NCBI GenBank assembly: GCA_020086605.1
Contig: JACBWW010000004.1
Location: 14,358,932 to 14,422,931, forward strand
DNA length: 64,000 bases
Reading direction: 5' to 3'
Origin: Lanius collurio
Lineage: Eukaryota; Chordata; Aves; Passeriformes; Laniidae
Shown: piece after piece, positions 35,715-47,679 of the stretch
Layout: each line of letters starts with the position of its first letter
Numbering within the stretch: the stretch's first letter is position 1
Translations under genes and position numbers: made by a program
The notes under the pieces: model-generated
Database searches by the model: none
Seen by the model: the letters and a program-made list of their open reading frames with translations, nothing else
Told to the model about the DNA's origin: nothing

Positions 35715-38165
35715 TTCCAAATAGGATTTTAGTGGAAGTGAAACATAATGCAAATTAGATTTGCAGTTCTGGAGGGTCCACAGACAATAGAGACTCTCAG
35801 GGTCCAATAAAGATGCAGAAGATACACTTCCAAGTGCTCAGGGCAAAGGAATAATTTAACATTATTTCCATTGTTCATACTACTTCTAAAATGAAAACTG
35901 AAATTAGCTGCAAATTAATTTCTTGAGTGTGAAAGGAAAAAGGTTTCATAAGGATGAAAGGACACTAGAAAACAAATGGGAAAGAAACTGACATCTTTTG
36001 TGGACCTTTACCGAATTCTTTGTGAACGTCAAGGTAAAAATATGATGTTTTCAAAGTCTGTATCTTTGGTCATATAGTGTGCAGCTTCCACCCTATTTTT
36101 CCTTATTTTTCTTTCATTTGTCTGCAAAAAGAAGAAATTCACTGATTTAGATGTCAGAGAATTCCAGATCTCTCTCAAACTTCATTAAATGTAATAAACT
36201 GTTCACCACAGTGCATTTGCTTAATGCACTTATGCACAATCAATTGTTTTCACTTACAGTGCAATGTTATAAGATTAAACTTAGCAAGGAAAATATACTC
36301 TGCCTGCTCTTTGGATAAAATGTGCAACAGTGTCTTTATTATGTTTTACACCATGTATCCACCATGTTATAATTTACTGAGAATAGAGAAGCAAAGCAAA
36401 AACAACCTCAGTAATTTTTTCTGACGGCTTTAGCGCTTGAATGAGTTGTGTGTACACTGCATCCTATCATGTAGGTATGGAATGCCAGCATTATTTCCAA
36501 TAAATCCATAAAACCACTCCTGGATTTCTAATATGATGACTCAGAAAACTGACAAACATGGACACTTTAGGTCACCTGACTCAAATTTCACTTTGGTTAT
36601 GAGTCAAAGTCATCTCTGCCCAGAGTTAGTTTACCAGCCCACTGGTGAGCTATGATGGTGTTTGCTCAGTCACAGGTGGATATGGGGTTCATGGCATTCC
36701 AGTAGCCATTTATTTCATTTGAAATGGGAAATAAAAACCCCCACTGTGAAAGCTAAGTTGCAAGCATGTGGTTGAGTTAGTGCTTACAGATGATTTCTCT
36801 AGGCTGCTACAAAGTTATACCAATAATGAATAAGTTTTCTCTTAGTTTAGAATAAAAAGGAGATTAGGAAAACCCGTATCTGGGTTTGTCTTTCCATTAT
36901 TTCTCCCTCCTTTTAAATCTCTTAAAGCATAGGCTTTTTTAAAAAATCAGCTCAACCAGTAATATTATATAGTGTCTATAGGTGGATTATAAAAATATAG
37001 CTCATGTTCCATGCATATTATAATGTTGCATTAAAAAAATAAAATATGAGCACCTACATGTTCTTAGGCCATGCCTGAATTTCAGTAACCAAGTGTACAG
37101 TTGATTGTTTTTAACATCAAGGCTTTGCATGGCCATAAAATGTATGCAGTTATTTGGCAATTCATTAGCAAAAACTAATGCAGATGTGATTAATTCACCA
37201 AGCATAATCATTGTGTACAGGTTCAGGCTTTGCAAATTTGACCTGCAGTCAGTGACACATCAGATTTGATGAGTTCTAAGTCTAGGGGACAGGGAGACTG
37301 CTCTTCCAAATAGCCCAAGGGCACATACTACACCATGAGATTAAAAATATTGACACAAAATAATCAAATTAATCAGCAAAGTGTTCTAAATATATGTGAG
37401 ACAAACACCCATTGATGGAAAATTCCTGGCTTTGCCTTTAATTAAATGAAAAATGTTAATTCAAATGTATATTAGTTATATTTAAAGGAGCCCAATGAAA
37501 AGACAAAGCAAGACAGAAGTTTGGCCTGCTGACCCAAACCATGTTCCAGTGCATCATTTTGTGCTATTTGTTAATCTGAGCTGTGTGTCCAGACCAGTTT
37601 ACCTAAAAGGGTGAATGCAATAAAACTTAAAGTGGTATCTTAATAAAATTATCCATCTATAAGGAATTCAGACAGAAATTGTATGGAAGTCCACCAAGAA
37701 ACAGTAAGAATAGCAGGACAATCAGAAAAAAAAATTCAGAATCTGTTCTGAAAGGAAATGCTAATCAGCAAGCCTTCCAGGTATGAAACACTGAGGACGA
37801 AAACACCAAAAATCCCCAATTTTAAAAGTCTTATTTTATTTGATTTCTATTTCACTGAAAAGCGATCTATTGTCCAAAAACACCTCCCACTGTAGGCTAC
37901 TTCAGTCATAAATCTGAACTGTATGTCTAAATAGGCTAAACCTAATCTTGAACACAAATTTAAATGTTTGTATGTCTTTTTTCAGAAGTGTTTCAGGATT
38001 CTTCAGCTGCTGAAACAGGTGATAAGTTATTCCCTGTTCCATTCTTCTCACTGCTTCAGGACAGAAAAAGATAAAACCAGTCCAAATATCAAATTTAGGC
38101 AAATTTTATTGTAAAAAAACTACTAACAATTTTAATGGAAAATACAAAATACACATTTTAAGTCC

Positions 38166-38450
38166 TGTTGTAATGGGGAATCCTTACAACAAGTATAAGA
38201 CAGCAATGAACTTGGAAGGAAAGATGAAGCGATATTTCTGTAGATGTTCAGGGATTATTTTATTCCTCCAGCTGCATGGCTGGAGTTCCCAGGCAGAACC
38301 AGTCATGGGACCCTGCTCTCTTCCCGGGCCTGGGAACCCAAACCAACAAATCAGGAACAGGAATGGGGCACACATGACATGGGAGCAGGGACAGACCCGT
38401 ACCCTGCAGGGTCCCTCCCCCTGGGGACCCCAGGTAGAGGCACCTCCCCA
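38166..38450 (-). mobile_element. Solo LTR, 285 bp, copy B of a pair
   Basis: On the plus strand the element begins TGTTGTAATGGGG and ends GGCACCTCCCCA. It is bounded by a perfect 6 bp direct repeat AAGTCC (38160-38165 and 38451-38456), a target-site duplication typical of ERVK-like integration. Its minus strand aligns end to end with the plus strand of 22457-22740 at roughly 85-90% identity by eye. The shared AATAAA is at 38259-38264 (minus). The best conserved shared stretch includes GACCCTGCAGGGTACGGG. No retroviral coding sequence is attached. Overlapping frames at 38173-38508 and 38184-38639 are not genes. The family name is unknown to me. Confidence 0.9.
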
Positions 38451-38456
38451 AAGTCC

Positions 38457-41400
38457 CCCAAAAAATTTTCTAAAGACTAATAAAAACTGTAGAGGAAATA
38501 ATTTGTAGATATAAGTTTCCATTTGGAAAATCAGTTGGAAAATAAAGAATTGATCATCCAGCCTTGTTATTAAGTAATTCATCTTTTCTCTTTCTGTAAT
38601 GTTTTTATAACATGGGAGAATTAATTCAGCATGTTTCAATTAATAAAAGATCAGAAAGCAATTCTGAAAACAAATACATCAGCTTTAAAAATGACAGTTT
38701 GACTAACTTGCACCTGTGGATAATATTTTTTTGCTAAGGAAACTTGAAAAGATATTTTTATCTTGTTCCTGTCACTCTTTCAAGAGTTTTGTATCTGAAT
38801 GGTTATTAATGTCTCTCATTAATCTTGGATGAATTAGGGAGCCAGGATCTTTGAGGCTCAAGTCAATTATGTATAAATAGAGTCCATTATTTACAGCACC
38901 ATTATGTCCCTAGCTCATTTATTACATTAATCTTTTCCTATCATCTGGAATTTATCCATCCATATTAGCCAACATTTCTGGGTAAACTAAAAAATCGTGA
39001 CTGAGGTAAATCACATCCTACTAAGCAGAACTAGATATGAGTCTAGTTAATTTCATTTCTCATGTTTTTTGACTGGTTTTGACTCTTTTTGACAGGAGAT
39101 GATTTTCAGAAGCAGTAGAGGCAAAATTGCTTTATATGCATGGCAAAAGTACTTTCAAACATATGCTTTCCTCTTGCAAAAGGAGTTGAGTCCTTGAGAG
39201 CCTTATTAGCCTATTATGTGATGTCATTGTGAATCTTAACAGCAAAATTGTAAAGCAGAAGAAACAGCCTAAAATTTTTTTGATAGTTTGGATAGTTACT
39301 CTGTTACTTTTTGCCCCTGCCTGACTTGTGAAATAAACAAGACATTGGTCAAAACAATATAATAAACATCACAAAAAGCCACTTAAAAAAATTGCCCTTA
39401 TTTTAATTAATCACCATAATAAAAACAAGAATACTGAGCAATTATCTTAATCAGTCCTTTACCTTCTTTCATTTTATCTTTTAGCAACATTTTATGTTCC
39501 AATTTCTTAAATTTTTAGTTTTATCTCCCAACAGCTGCAGCTACAGTTATCTGGTTTTATAACTATGAGAAGTTACAGCATGGAAATATGGAAAAGAAGT
39601 GAGAAGCAGAGATATGTAAATTTTAGACACTGATCATCTTGGGTGGGGAACAACAAAGAGAAAATTCTTTCCTTTAGTAATTCTTAACCTTAAATTGGGT
39701 TTATCTAGCATGAGAAAAATTGTATCAGGTGTAAGTGAGAAATCTGTTCTGCATAGAAGGTCATAATGCCCCTCAGAGGGTTTGACAAATTTCACCTACA
39801 CTTCAGGACAGAGTATGAACTGATGAAAATGGAATATTATGGTAACTGATAAAATGCTGTTACTTATCTTTACATTGCATCTGTTCTTTGCATTATGTAT
39901 GTTTTTTAACCCTTTTATGTTACTGTGTAGTCCTTTTATCCATCACCAGTCAGAGGCTTCCCCAGATACACATTCTTGCTACAAACAAATAGATGAAGTT
40001 TCATTGCCTTCTCTTCTGTCTTCACTTTTGTGTCACAGGCTGCAAATCAAAATAGAAGACATCTGCATTGGTCTGGCTTAAAGCACAGCTTGAGAGATAG
40101 ACAATGAGTGAGAAATCTTTACAAATACAGACTAATGATACACTTCTGGTGTCAGATCATCCCAGCTTTTCAAAAGCCTTTCCCAGTTCTTGATCTAATC
40201 AGACCTTAGAGCATTTAAAATGTATGAAATATATTCTGTCTTAAGAATTTAATCTATTTTCTTCTGAAAGGTCCTTGATCTTTGTAAATTTTATATATTT
40301 ATGATTTTAATGGTACAGTGCCAGTATTGTCTATCATTTATGAAAAACACCACTCAAGGATTCATTCATTGCCCTTTTTGATGGACAGCTCTTTGTGTGT
40401 AATACCAGTCTTTGCTCTTTAAAAAGAAAGAGTTAATTTTAGGGAACAAGAGGAATTATATTACAGGGTCTGAAGTCTGTATTTAATTTATAGTGAATTG
40501 CTCATGCAGAGAAATGGATTTTACAATTAAATGAGAGATTCCAAACCTTTCAGCTGTTTAATAAACCATATAAATACAAGAGATGGGTTGGGATTGAACA
40601 TCTCAGCCCACCTGCCTACTTGCACATATGGCTGAAATACTCTTGGGCAGCAGAGAATAAAATAACTTCTTTCCTATTCCTGCAAACTAGGAAACTCATG
40701 AATGAGAGTGGTAGACAGGCCAACGAACCAGGCAAATGAACACTGCTGGTGATGGGATATTTCAGGGGACAAGTCTCTGGCTCACTTCACAGTTCAAATA
40801 AAAAAAAAAAAATTAGAGATGGACCACAAGGCTTAAAATTTCATATTTATGGATTTTGATTCATTATTCTGATGATAATTTTGTATGGTTCTTTTCCAGT
40901 ATTTATCCTATATTTCATCTTCCATGAATGATTAAAAAAAAAAAGAAAAGATACCCACTAACAATTTTAGGAATCAAATATGAGACAGCTCTCTCTGCAA
41001 CCAATACTCACATCTTCTCCTCTCCCTCACCTCTGAAATTATCATTTGTAAGATGACAAAAAAGAGTTTAACAAGACCCATTTCAGTTTTGAGGTTTTGT
41101 ACCGAGAGATGAATGCAACTATCAAGTAATCATAATAAATCTTGTTCATTAGTGAACAGCCTATTGAGCTATACACTACTGAAGGTGAAAGTATAGACTT
41201 AGATCCCAAAACAGTAATTTGACAGGAATTATAAATTTACTTTCACCCTTTTCTGGGCTGCTAAATTCTCTGCAAACCTTTTTTAACTATTCATTTCACT
41301 GTATTAAGCTTACAAAATCAGATGCAGAAGGGAACAGTTTTGAAATGTAACAGGAATTTTCTTTTGTTTCCCTGCATTTTGCCATTTTTCCCAGGATTTT

Positions 41401-41529
41401 TTAACTCTAAACCTTTTCAAGGTACCTGAGAGTTTCAGCAATATAATAGTATTTAGAACTATCTTAGGTGACCACCTGCTGTGAATGCTAAATACCAAAA
41501 TTGCTATTAATGAAAATATTGTAGGTCAG
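38457..41529. other. Unique-looking AT-rich DNA
   Basis: No named transposon or exon. A-runs occur at about 40799-40812 and 40933-40943. Open frames are short and hydrophobic or low-complexity. Confidence 0.5.
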
Positions 41530-41926
41530 TGTGGGAATTAACACATACAGGCAAGCAAGGGCAGCCATCAAACCTCCACTGAAATGCTAAGAGTGGGTTT
41601 ATTTCCTCACCTCACAAACAACATCAGGTGGCAGAGGCACACAGGAGGGACACAGGTTCCATTCGGCTCAGCTCACCTTAGCAAGGAAGGGGGATCCAGG
41701 GGCTCACTGCCAGCCTCACTGTAAGAAAAGGCTGTGGACATGTTTGTTACAGAGTGCTATCTCCCCACAGGAATTCTACTTCTCAAAATAGGCAACAGAT
41801 GAACAACATAAGTCACAAAAAATGGAGCTTTCCCAGTTTTAGCCTTCCCAACTGCAATGTTACTTTGAGCAAAACTATTCATTCTTCCTTGCCAACTCTT
41901 CTGGTTTTAACCCTTTCTTCCCAACA
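41530..41926 (-). mobile_element. Probable LTR, ~397 bp
   Basis: The block has canonical TGTGGGAATT...CCCAACA ends on the plus strand. It is GC-richer than its flanks and has a minus-strand AATAAA at 41598-41603 about 70 bp from the minus-strand 3' end, which fits an R-U5 layout. The minus strand would start TGTTGGGAAG and end TTCCCACA. I could not find a matching flanking duplication (GGTCAG left, GTAGTA right). The ends may therefore be slightly off, or this may be an old or recombined LTR. It lies 36 bp from a CR1 scrap. I do not recognise a specific family. Confidence 0.45.
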
Positions 41927-41961
41927 GTAGTATTCACATTATTTTTCATCAGAAGTGGCAT

Positions 41962-42020
41962 AAAATCATAGAAACATAGAATGGTTTGGAAGGGACTTTA
42001 AAGATTATCTGGTGATTCAA
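41962..42020 (-). mobile_element. CR1 LINE scrap, 3' end
   Basis: AAATCATAGAAACATAGAATGG followed by TTTGGAAGGGACTTTAAAG and ATTATCTGGT is the reverse complement of the last ~50 bp of CR1. Nothing more of the element continues to the right, so this is one of the shortest truncated insertions in the window. Confidence 0.85.
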
Positions 42021-43005
42021 CAGCATTGTCCTGTCAGGGAACTACACAAAATACTCACGGTAACTATAATAACTACTTTATTCTCCACTGAAACCACTGG
42101 AGATTAGCAAATACAGGATAAAATGTTGTATAGCGACTGATAATCTTTCATGTTTGTCACTCTACATGCATGAGAAAGAAGCATCTCAACTCACTTTAAA
42201 TGGCCAGATAATGAGAAGTATACTAAGAGTGTACTTTCCTGAAAAAATACTTTCCCTTAAGGTTGTCATTTCATCATTTGCACTTTGGCATCAGAAACAG
42301 TGTTGCTCAGTATGATGGTTTGTTGTGGTTTCTCTCTGGTTGTTTCATTGAGTTTCTTTTTCTTCTAATCTTCTACTGCAGAGCAATAATTTTAATCTTT
42401 GATATGTGACATTTCAAAAGATATAGTTCTCAAAAGATGTAGCTGTTCTTTGTGCTAAAGTCTGTAAAAGACTTTGGGCACCAATTCTCTTATACTGAAG
42501 AGAAAAAATGTAATGAAAGCACAAACTTGTTTAAAAGGTGAAGAAATTCCCATTAAAAACTGTTTGTTTTTTTTTTTTTACTAGCAAGCACTGGAGAGAG
42601 AGAGGGATTATGTTGTCTACCTGTATATCTTCCCTGTTGTTCTGTCCATAGGAACAGTGGAATTGGAAATAAACACAGAATAAAAAAGACATTCAGAAAA
42701 TCTAAGGGATGACTATAAAAGTTCCCAGTAAAAGTAAAGTGTAAACCCTTCATGAGACACAGAATGTATTTTCAAAGAGAAGAGAGAAAAGTTAAAAAAT
42801 TAACTGTTCTTAATAATTCATTGGTACTTTCCTTTGGAATATTTCTGAGGCAGGAACATGAAATAGGAGTACCCTGTAGATATATACATTACCTGAACTG
42901 TGTTTTCTGAAGGATGTCTTGATGATCTTTGTTTTGAATACCTGTACTTTTACCAAATCCCAACTACTTGAGTAAAGTATGTGCAGAAGCCACTGCTTTG
43001 ATGGA
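42021..43005. other. Unique-looking AT-rich DNA
   Basis: No gene or transposon identified. A T-run lies at about 42567-42579. Confidence 0.5.
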
Positions 43006-43010
43006 ACTAC

Positions 43011-43124
43011 TGTCGTGGTTTGACATGGAAGTGGAGAGTTAAGTTTGTGCCTGCTTTGCTTCCTCCTAATTCTTATGTCACAGAGGTAAAATAAGTAAGA
43101 GATGATTTAAACTAAACCACTACA
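43011..43124. mobile_element. 114 bp LTR-like mini-element
   Basis: The element begins TGTCGTGGTTTGAC and ends AACTAAACCACTACA. Its termini are inverted repeats (TGTCGTGGTTT against TGTAGTGGTTT, 10 of 11 matching), of the kind found at avian ERVL LTR ends. A perfect 5 bp direct repeat ACTAC flanks it (43006-43010 and 43125-43129). At 114 bp it is far shorter than the usual several-hundred-base LTR and has no visible polyadenylation signal. It could be an internally deleted solo LTR or a short nonautonomous element using retroviral-type ends. Orientation is ambiguous because of the symmetry. Confidence 0.6.
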
Positions 43125-43129
43125 ACTAC

Positions 43130-44863
43130 TTACATGTAAACAAATATTTTCGTGCAAAGTTCACAGCTATCTAACTGAGAATGAATGGTAATCTCTGAAT
43201 TGCTGAAACACATTTCAGATAGAATTTTGTCCTGCTGCATCGTCTCATCTTGGATTTGATATTACTTTCAGCCTTAGGGGAAGCAGAACCACTGCTACCT
43301 CCATTTCACTGCATACCATTATACTCTTCAGTTGTCCAAAATACTTGCTGGTAATATTTAATTCCATTTAGAGTTTGGTACAGCCAGTTAATACAGTTAT
43401 ATTTTGAAAAATGTTAATTCTAAAGAATTGCTACTTTGGCACCTGTTGGCTCTGCTATAACAGTGAGGAAGAGTCCAGTTCAGGCTAGAATGTCACTGAA
43501 TTAGTTTTATATTTATTTTCAAAACCTAACATGATATTTTTGTATAGTAAATTTAAACCTAGTTCACAGAAAATGCCCGGCACAATCAAGATGGTGCAAT
43601 GCAGAAGCAACCTTCAGGTAAGCAATAATCAGACAAAAAGCTATTATCAGCAAACAGCAAAGATATGTACAGACTAGATAAAAAAAAACTATCTAATGTC
43701 TTGAATATGAGTACAGCTTCTCACAGGTAAACCAGGGTCAAAGTGTTAGAAAAAAAATTGCCGACAATGAAATGAATATAATGTCTAACATAAGTCTGTT
43801 TCTTAGAACGTTTCTCCATTCTTCAGGACTACATATGTAATTTTTAGACACTCATAATCAACTGAATGAGGACTTTCCTTTTCATCAAGCTCCAGACTTC
43901 AAAAAATAAAGATGTTATTAAAGATATTCCAAACTTATTTGATAAGAACTTCCACCACATAGTGCAAGAACATTCTTTCCATTCAAAGCTTTGATACTAT
44001 AAAAAATGAAGCACCACATGAGAGATATTAAGCACCTCCATTTTCAATTAATTTCAAACAGAAAGGAGGGCACTCATCAACTCAGTAGACCCAAGGAAAT
44101 GTTCCAGAATAAAAGAAAAATGAATTTTCCAGCACATTTAGTTCCAGGGATATCACAATAGCTGTTCCTCTCATGGCACGATTCCTAGTCAAATTATTCA
44201 GTGATTATTCTATTTCAGTTTCTCTATTGAATATTCAGTTTAATTGCTCAAAGAGAATCACTTTGCTATTGAATGTAGGAAAAAAAAAAAAAAGAAAGGA
44301 TAATAATTTTTGGCTGAGTCTATCTTGCTGCTCTGAAGCTGTAGGCTATAATTTTCAGTGTCCAGCTTAAAGAAAAAATATCTGGTTCCTGCCTTAGCTG
44401 TAACCATGAGAGATTAAATGCATTTAAGAAATGGATATAACATATATCAAATGTGTATATTCTGTTTTCACTTAAAGCATGATTGACCACCCCATGCTCC
44501 ACTGCCTTTGCTTGATCATCATGGCATATCAAGACAAATTCAAAGCTAATCCAATTTAATTTACTCCTCAATTACGAGACCAACATGGGGACTAATACAA
44601 ATCTGCCCAAAGAACTGTCTATTTTTAATCTGACTACCCTTTCTGTAAGTGCTGTGTTCTTTAGAACCACAGAAATGGCAGTTTCTAGGCCAATGATTTC
44701 CAAAGCTGTAAGGCAAAGTCCAGTGTCAAACTTTATCATTTACTTTTCCTTCCTGTTAAAAAATAAATGGATATTCTATAGTTTCATGCAGTAGATGGGG
44801 GGCACACTCTGGAAACAGTCTTTGAGGGTTAGAATTGTTTATAGAAAATTGCTTTCTTTTCAG
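43130..44863. other. Unique-looking AT-rich DNA
   Basis: No gene or transposon identified. An A-run of about 14 lies at 44280-44293. The minus-strand frame at 44320-44571 has no recognisable motif. Confidence 0.5.
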
Positions 44864-45115
44864 CCAATCAGTGATATATCTCTTCCAGGAGTAGAAATTC
44901 CACAGAAAGCAAGAAAACCAGGAGACAAGACACTTGTGTATTAAACTGAAGGTGAAGAATATGAAAAGTTAGTGAAAAGTATTTACAATGATGAAAGTGT
45001 TACAGAACACATCAAACTAAAATGCAAAGTAGACAGCACATTGAAGAAATTTGAAAGCATGCATGAATATATCCTTACACAATTAAAACTACTGTGTCCA
45101 ATTCTACATTTCTGA
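44864..45115 (+). pseudogene. Exon-like relic with one internal stop (tentative)
   Basis: Directly after an excellent acceptor-like tract (TTGCTTTCTTTTCAG, ending 44863), one frame reads 26 codons (PISDISLPGVEIPQKARKPG, then GDKTLVY overlapping its end), a TAA at 44942-44944, then 56 codons rich in Lys/Glu to TGA at 45113-45115. The second part looks helical (EEYEKLVKSIYNDESV). The mix of a Pro/Gly/charged segment and a helical segment is more protein-like than the usual frames here. However, purine-rich DNA produces Lys/Glu frames by chance, and I recognise no parent gene. A CR1 piece follows at 45195. Confidence 0.2.
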
Positions 45116-45194
45116 ACTGAATATTTCTTTAGCCACATGACTTCTTAATTTATGCTATAAACCCATTAATGTCTAAAACTCCTCACAGCTTTGT

Positions 45195-45500
45195 AGAAGG
45201 ACTTGGACAAGATAGAGGGATAGATGGGCTGAGTCCAACAATATGAGGTTTAACATAGTGTTGAGTCCTGCACTTTGGCCACAACAACCCCCTGCAGCAC
45301 TACAGGCTGGGGACAGAGTGGCTGGACAGTGGCCAGACCGAAAGGGACCTGGGGGTGCTGGTCAACAGCTGACTGAACACGAGCCAGCAGTGTGCCCAGG
45401 TGGCCAAGAAGGCCAATGGCATCCTGGTCTATATCAGTAATAGTGTGGCCAGCAGGGCCAGGGCAGTGATTGTCTCGCTGTATCCAGCACTGATGAGTAC
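45195..45500 (+). mobile_element. CR1 LINE fragment, ORF2 interior
   Basis: Sense-oriented piece of CR1 ORF2 just after the reverse-transcriptase core. Landmarks are GTCCTGCACTTTGGCCACAA, CAACCCCCTGCAGCACTACA, GGGACCTGGGGGTGCTGGTC and CAGTGTGCCCAGGTGGCCAA. It stops abruptly at about CAGCACTGATGAG without the 3' UTR, so both ends are missing and it is probably an old copy cut by deletion. The GCCACAACAACCCC version differs from the other copies in the window, pointing to a different CR1 subfamily. The short plus frame at 45243-45440 is inside it. Confidence 0.9.
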
Positions 45501-47679
45501 TTAAATGGTACTAAAGTAGTTAAATTGCCTTTCTTAATGTGAGTAGTGTTAAGGCTGTAGAGATTCTGAATTATTTTCTCACTTATTACTGAGAAAAAAA
45601 TATACAAATATTCATTCAAGACAGATTAATTTTTGACATTAAGGTTAAGAGTAAGTGACCTTTGCCATAATTCTTAACTTAAAGGAAAAGAAACTTCAAG
45701 AGACATCAGTGTTACAGAAATTGTTTTTTGCAAAAAATGAAAATGAAAAAAGAAAACTCCTCCTAATTTCCAGAAGCCCTTTGATTGAAGAGTAAAATGA
45801 GAAGTGAGGACTATTAAGGTGACTCTATCTTGGTTTCTAACTTATGTATGACAAACAGTGATATGTGCCAGTCAAATGTTGAAATCTATTCCCAAATGAC
45901 CAATTTGAAATGGATGTTTTTGTCCGGATGAGTCAAACACAGACAGTGTTAACATTAACTTCCCTACAGACAGTTCTTCTGAAGAGGAATGAGGGCTGTC
46001 TGGGATTTTCTAAAAACGAAGGTGATTGTACAGAGTTACTCATGTAACAAGTTTGTGATGGCTGAAAGCACCAGACATACTGCACACATGCATCACAGCT
46101 GGCCTGTTCCTGTGGCATAAACCCACTGTCTTCAAAACACACTGAATTTTTCGGGTATGTGATGTACCAGGGAGTCAGACATGCACAAAGATATACCTGA
46201 TACTTCCCCAGCTGTCAGGCACATTGTATAGGCACATGGCAACTGTGCAGCATAGGTTCATTAATCACTGCTTCCAACACATAGTACACTCTCTACATTT
46301 AGCATGCTGGTAATCTGCTCACAGTCAACAGGATTGTTCACGATTTCCAGGTTCTGGAATGTGTATGGCAGACCTGCTGCTTGTTAGGCATGACTGATTT
46401 TTTGGATTTCCAAGCAATTGTGAGAAGTCTTCACAAATTTCCTGGATTGACATTTAAATGGAAAAAAGAAGTCGTGACTAGAAACTAAAAATGATAATAG
46501 CTCAGGGAATAATCTTCCCAAGGTCTGAATGAAAGATCAGGTGGGTCAAATCAAATTGCCCTTTAATTTTTTGCTAAATTCCCATAATTTAAAGATATTC
46601 AAATAAAAATCCACATAGATTTATATTTATTTTTGCCAACTTATTACTAGGTCTTTTATTTATTAATTTTAATCAAATATGATAAAAAGAATGGGGCTTT
46701 TGAATATTTTTAGACTCTAAACTATTGAAAAGAAGATTTAGACATTTTAGGTTGTTGATGAGTTTAAGCCTCAAATAAATACTCTGGATTTCAAATTCTG
46801 TCTCTCCAGGAATTTATAATCAATTCACAGGCCTGGTGAATTCCATCTGAGAAGATCTGTTCTCTCTAGAATTGTTCAGTTCAGCTATGACCCTTTTAAG
46901 TAAAGTAATATAGTCAAAGCCTGTTTTATGGATGGCTCATGCAAATTAGATTATTTAGTATTTTATAAAACAAACAGTTTGACATCTTCCAATAAAAATA
47001 AGAAGCCTAAACTTTTCATGAGATGGTGGTCAATAGACTGTGATATATCTAATAGGTTTATTAGTGCTGCAAATACTCATTTTGTCATATTTGAGAAAAA
47101 TTGTCAGTTCTCCCTTCAGTGATGAGAGAGGGTATGTTCATTGGGTTTTATTTCATTTTTTGTGCCCTGCAGATCAATGTTTCTGTGGCATGAAGATCAT
47201 CATTAAACAATCTCATTATCTCTGTTTGAATGAATAAGCAATGGTGTAGAGCAGCAAATTTCTGCATACAGATGGTATATTAGATTGTATCCACTATAAT
47301 GGTAATCTTTGGATGTATTTGGTATGAGCTTTGATGCTGAACTTCCAAATGCTGAATTACTTTTCCTCTCCTATACTCAGTACTCTAGGGTTTCCTGCCA
47401 AAATTCCTCTGAGCTGCCACAGATGGAGGCACAAGAAAAATGACGGGATGTCCGAACCATCCTCTATCAGCATCCTATCAAATGTACAACAGAACTCCCT
47501 TACAAGCAGCTCTCAGAATCAAGCACTGACTCTTTTATAGCATGAAATAGTCCAGTACTTCAACAATGTGCATTAAAAAAAAAAAAAACCCTGGCAACTA
47601 TGTTGTGTTGAAATGTCCCTAAAATGATCATAAAAAGAACTTTGGGTAACAGGATCAGTTTTAGCTTTAAATCCGTGTG
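45501..47679. other. Unique-looking DNA, weak coding-like patch
   Basis: No named transposon. From about 45930 to 46420 the sequence is less AT-rich, and the minus strand shows interrupted open stretches with several cysteines (for example 45933-46142). No family is recognised and the frames shift against each other. An A-run lies at 47574-47588. Confidence 0.4.

Larger units (their letters stand above)
27066..38159. other. 11 kb of unique-looking DNA
   Basis: This is the longest stretch with no transposon I can name. Open frames such as 27881-28177, 30371-30637 and 32856-33257 are unremarkable; the second follows an acceptor-like TCTGTTCTCAG but lacks a partner exon. A hairpin lies at 30954-30975, close to a small CpG cluster at about 30849-30856. 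T/G-rich tracts occur at 35662-35714. Such a long repeat-poor stretch is typical of passerine gene deserts or large introns. Confidence 0.45.
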
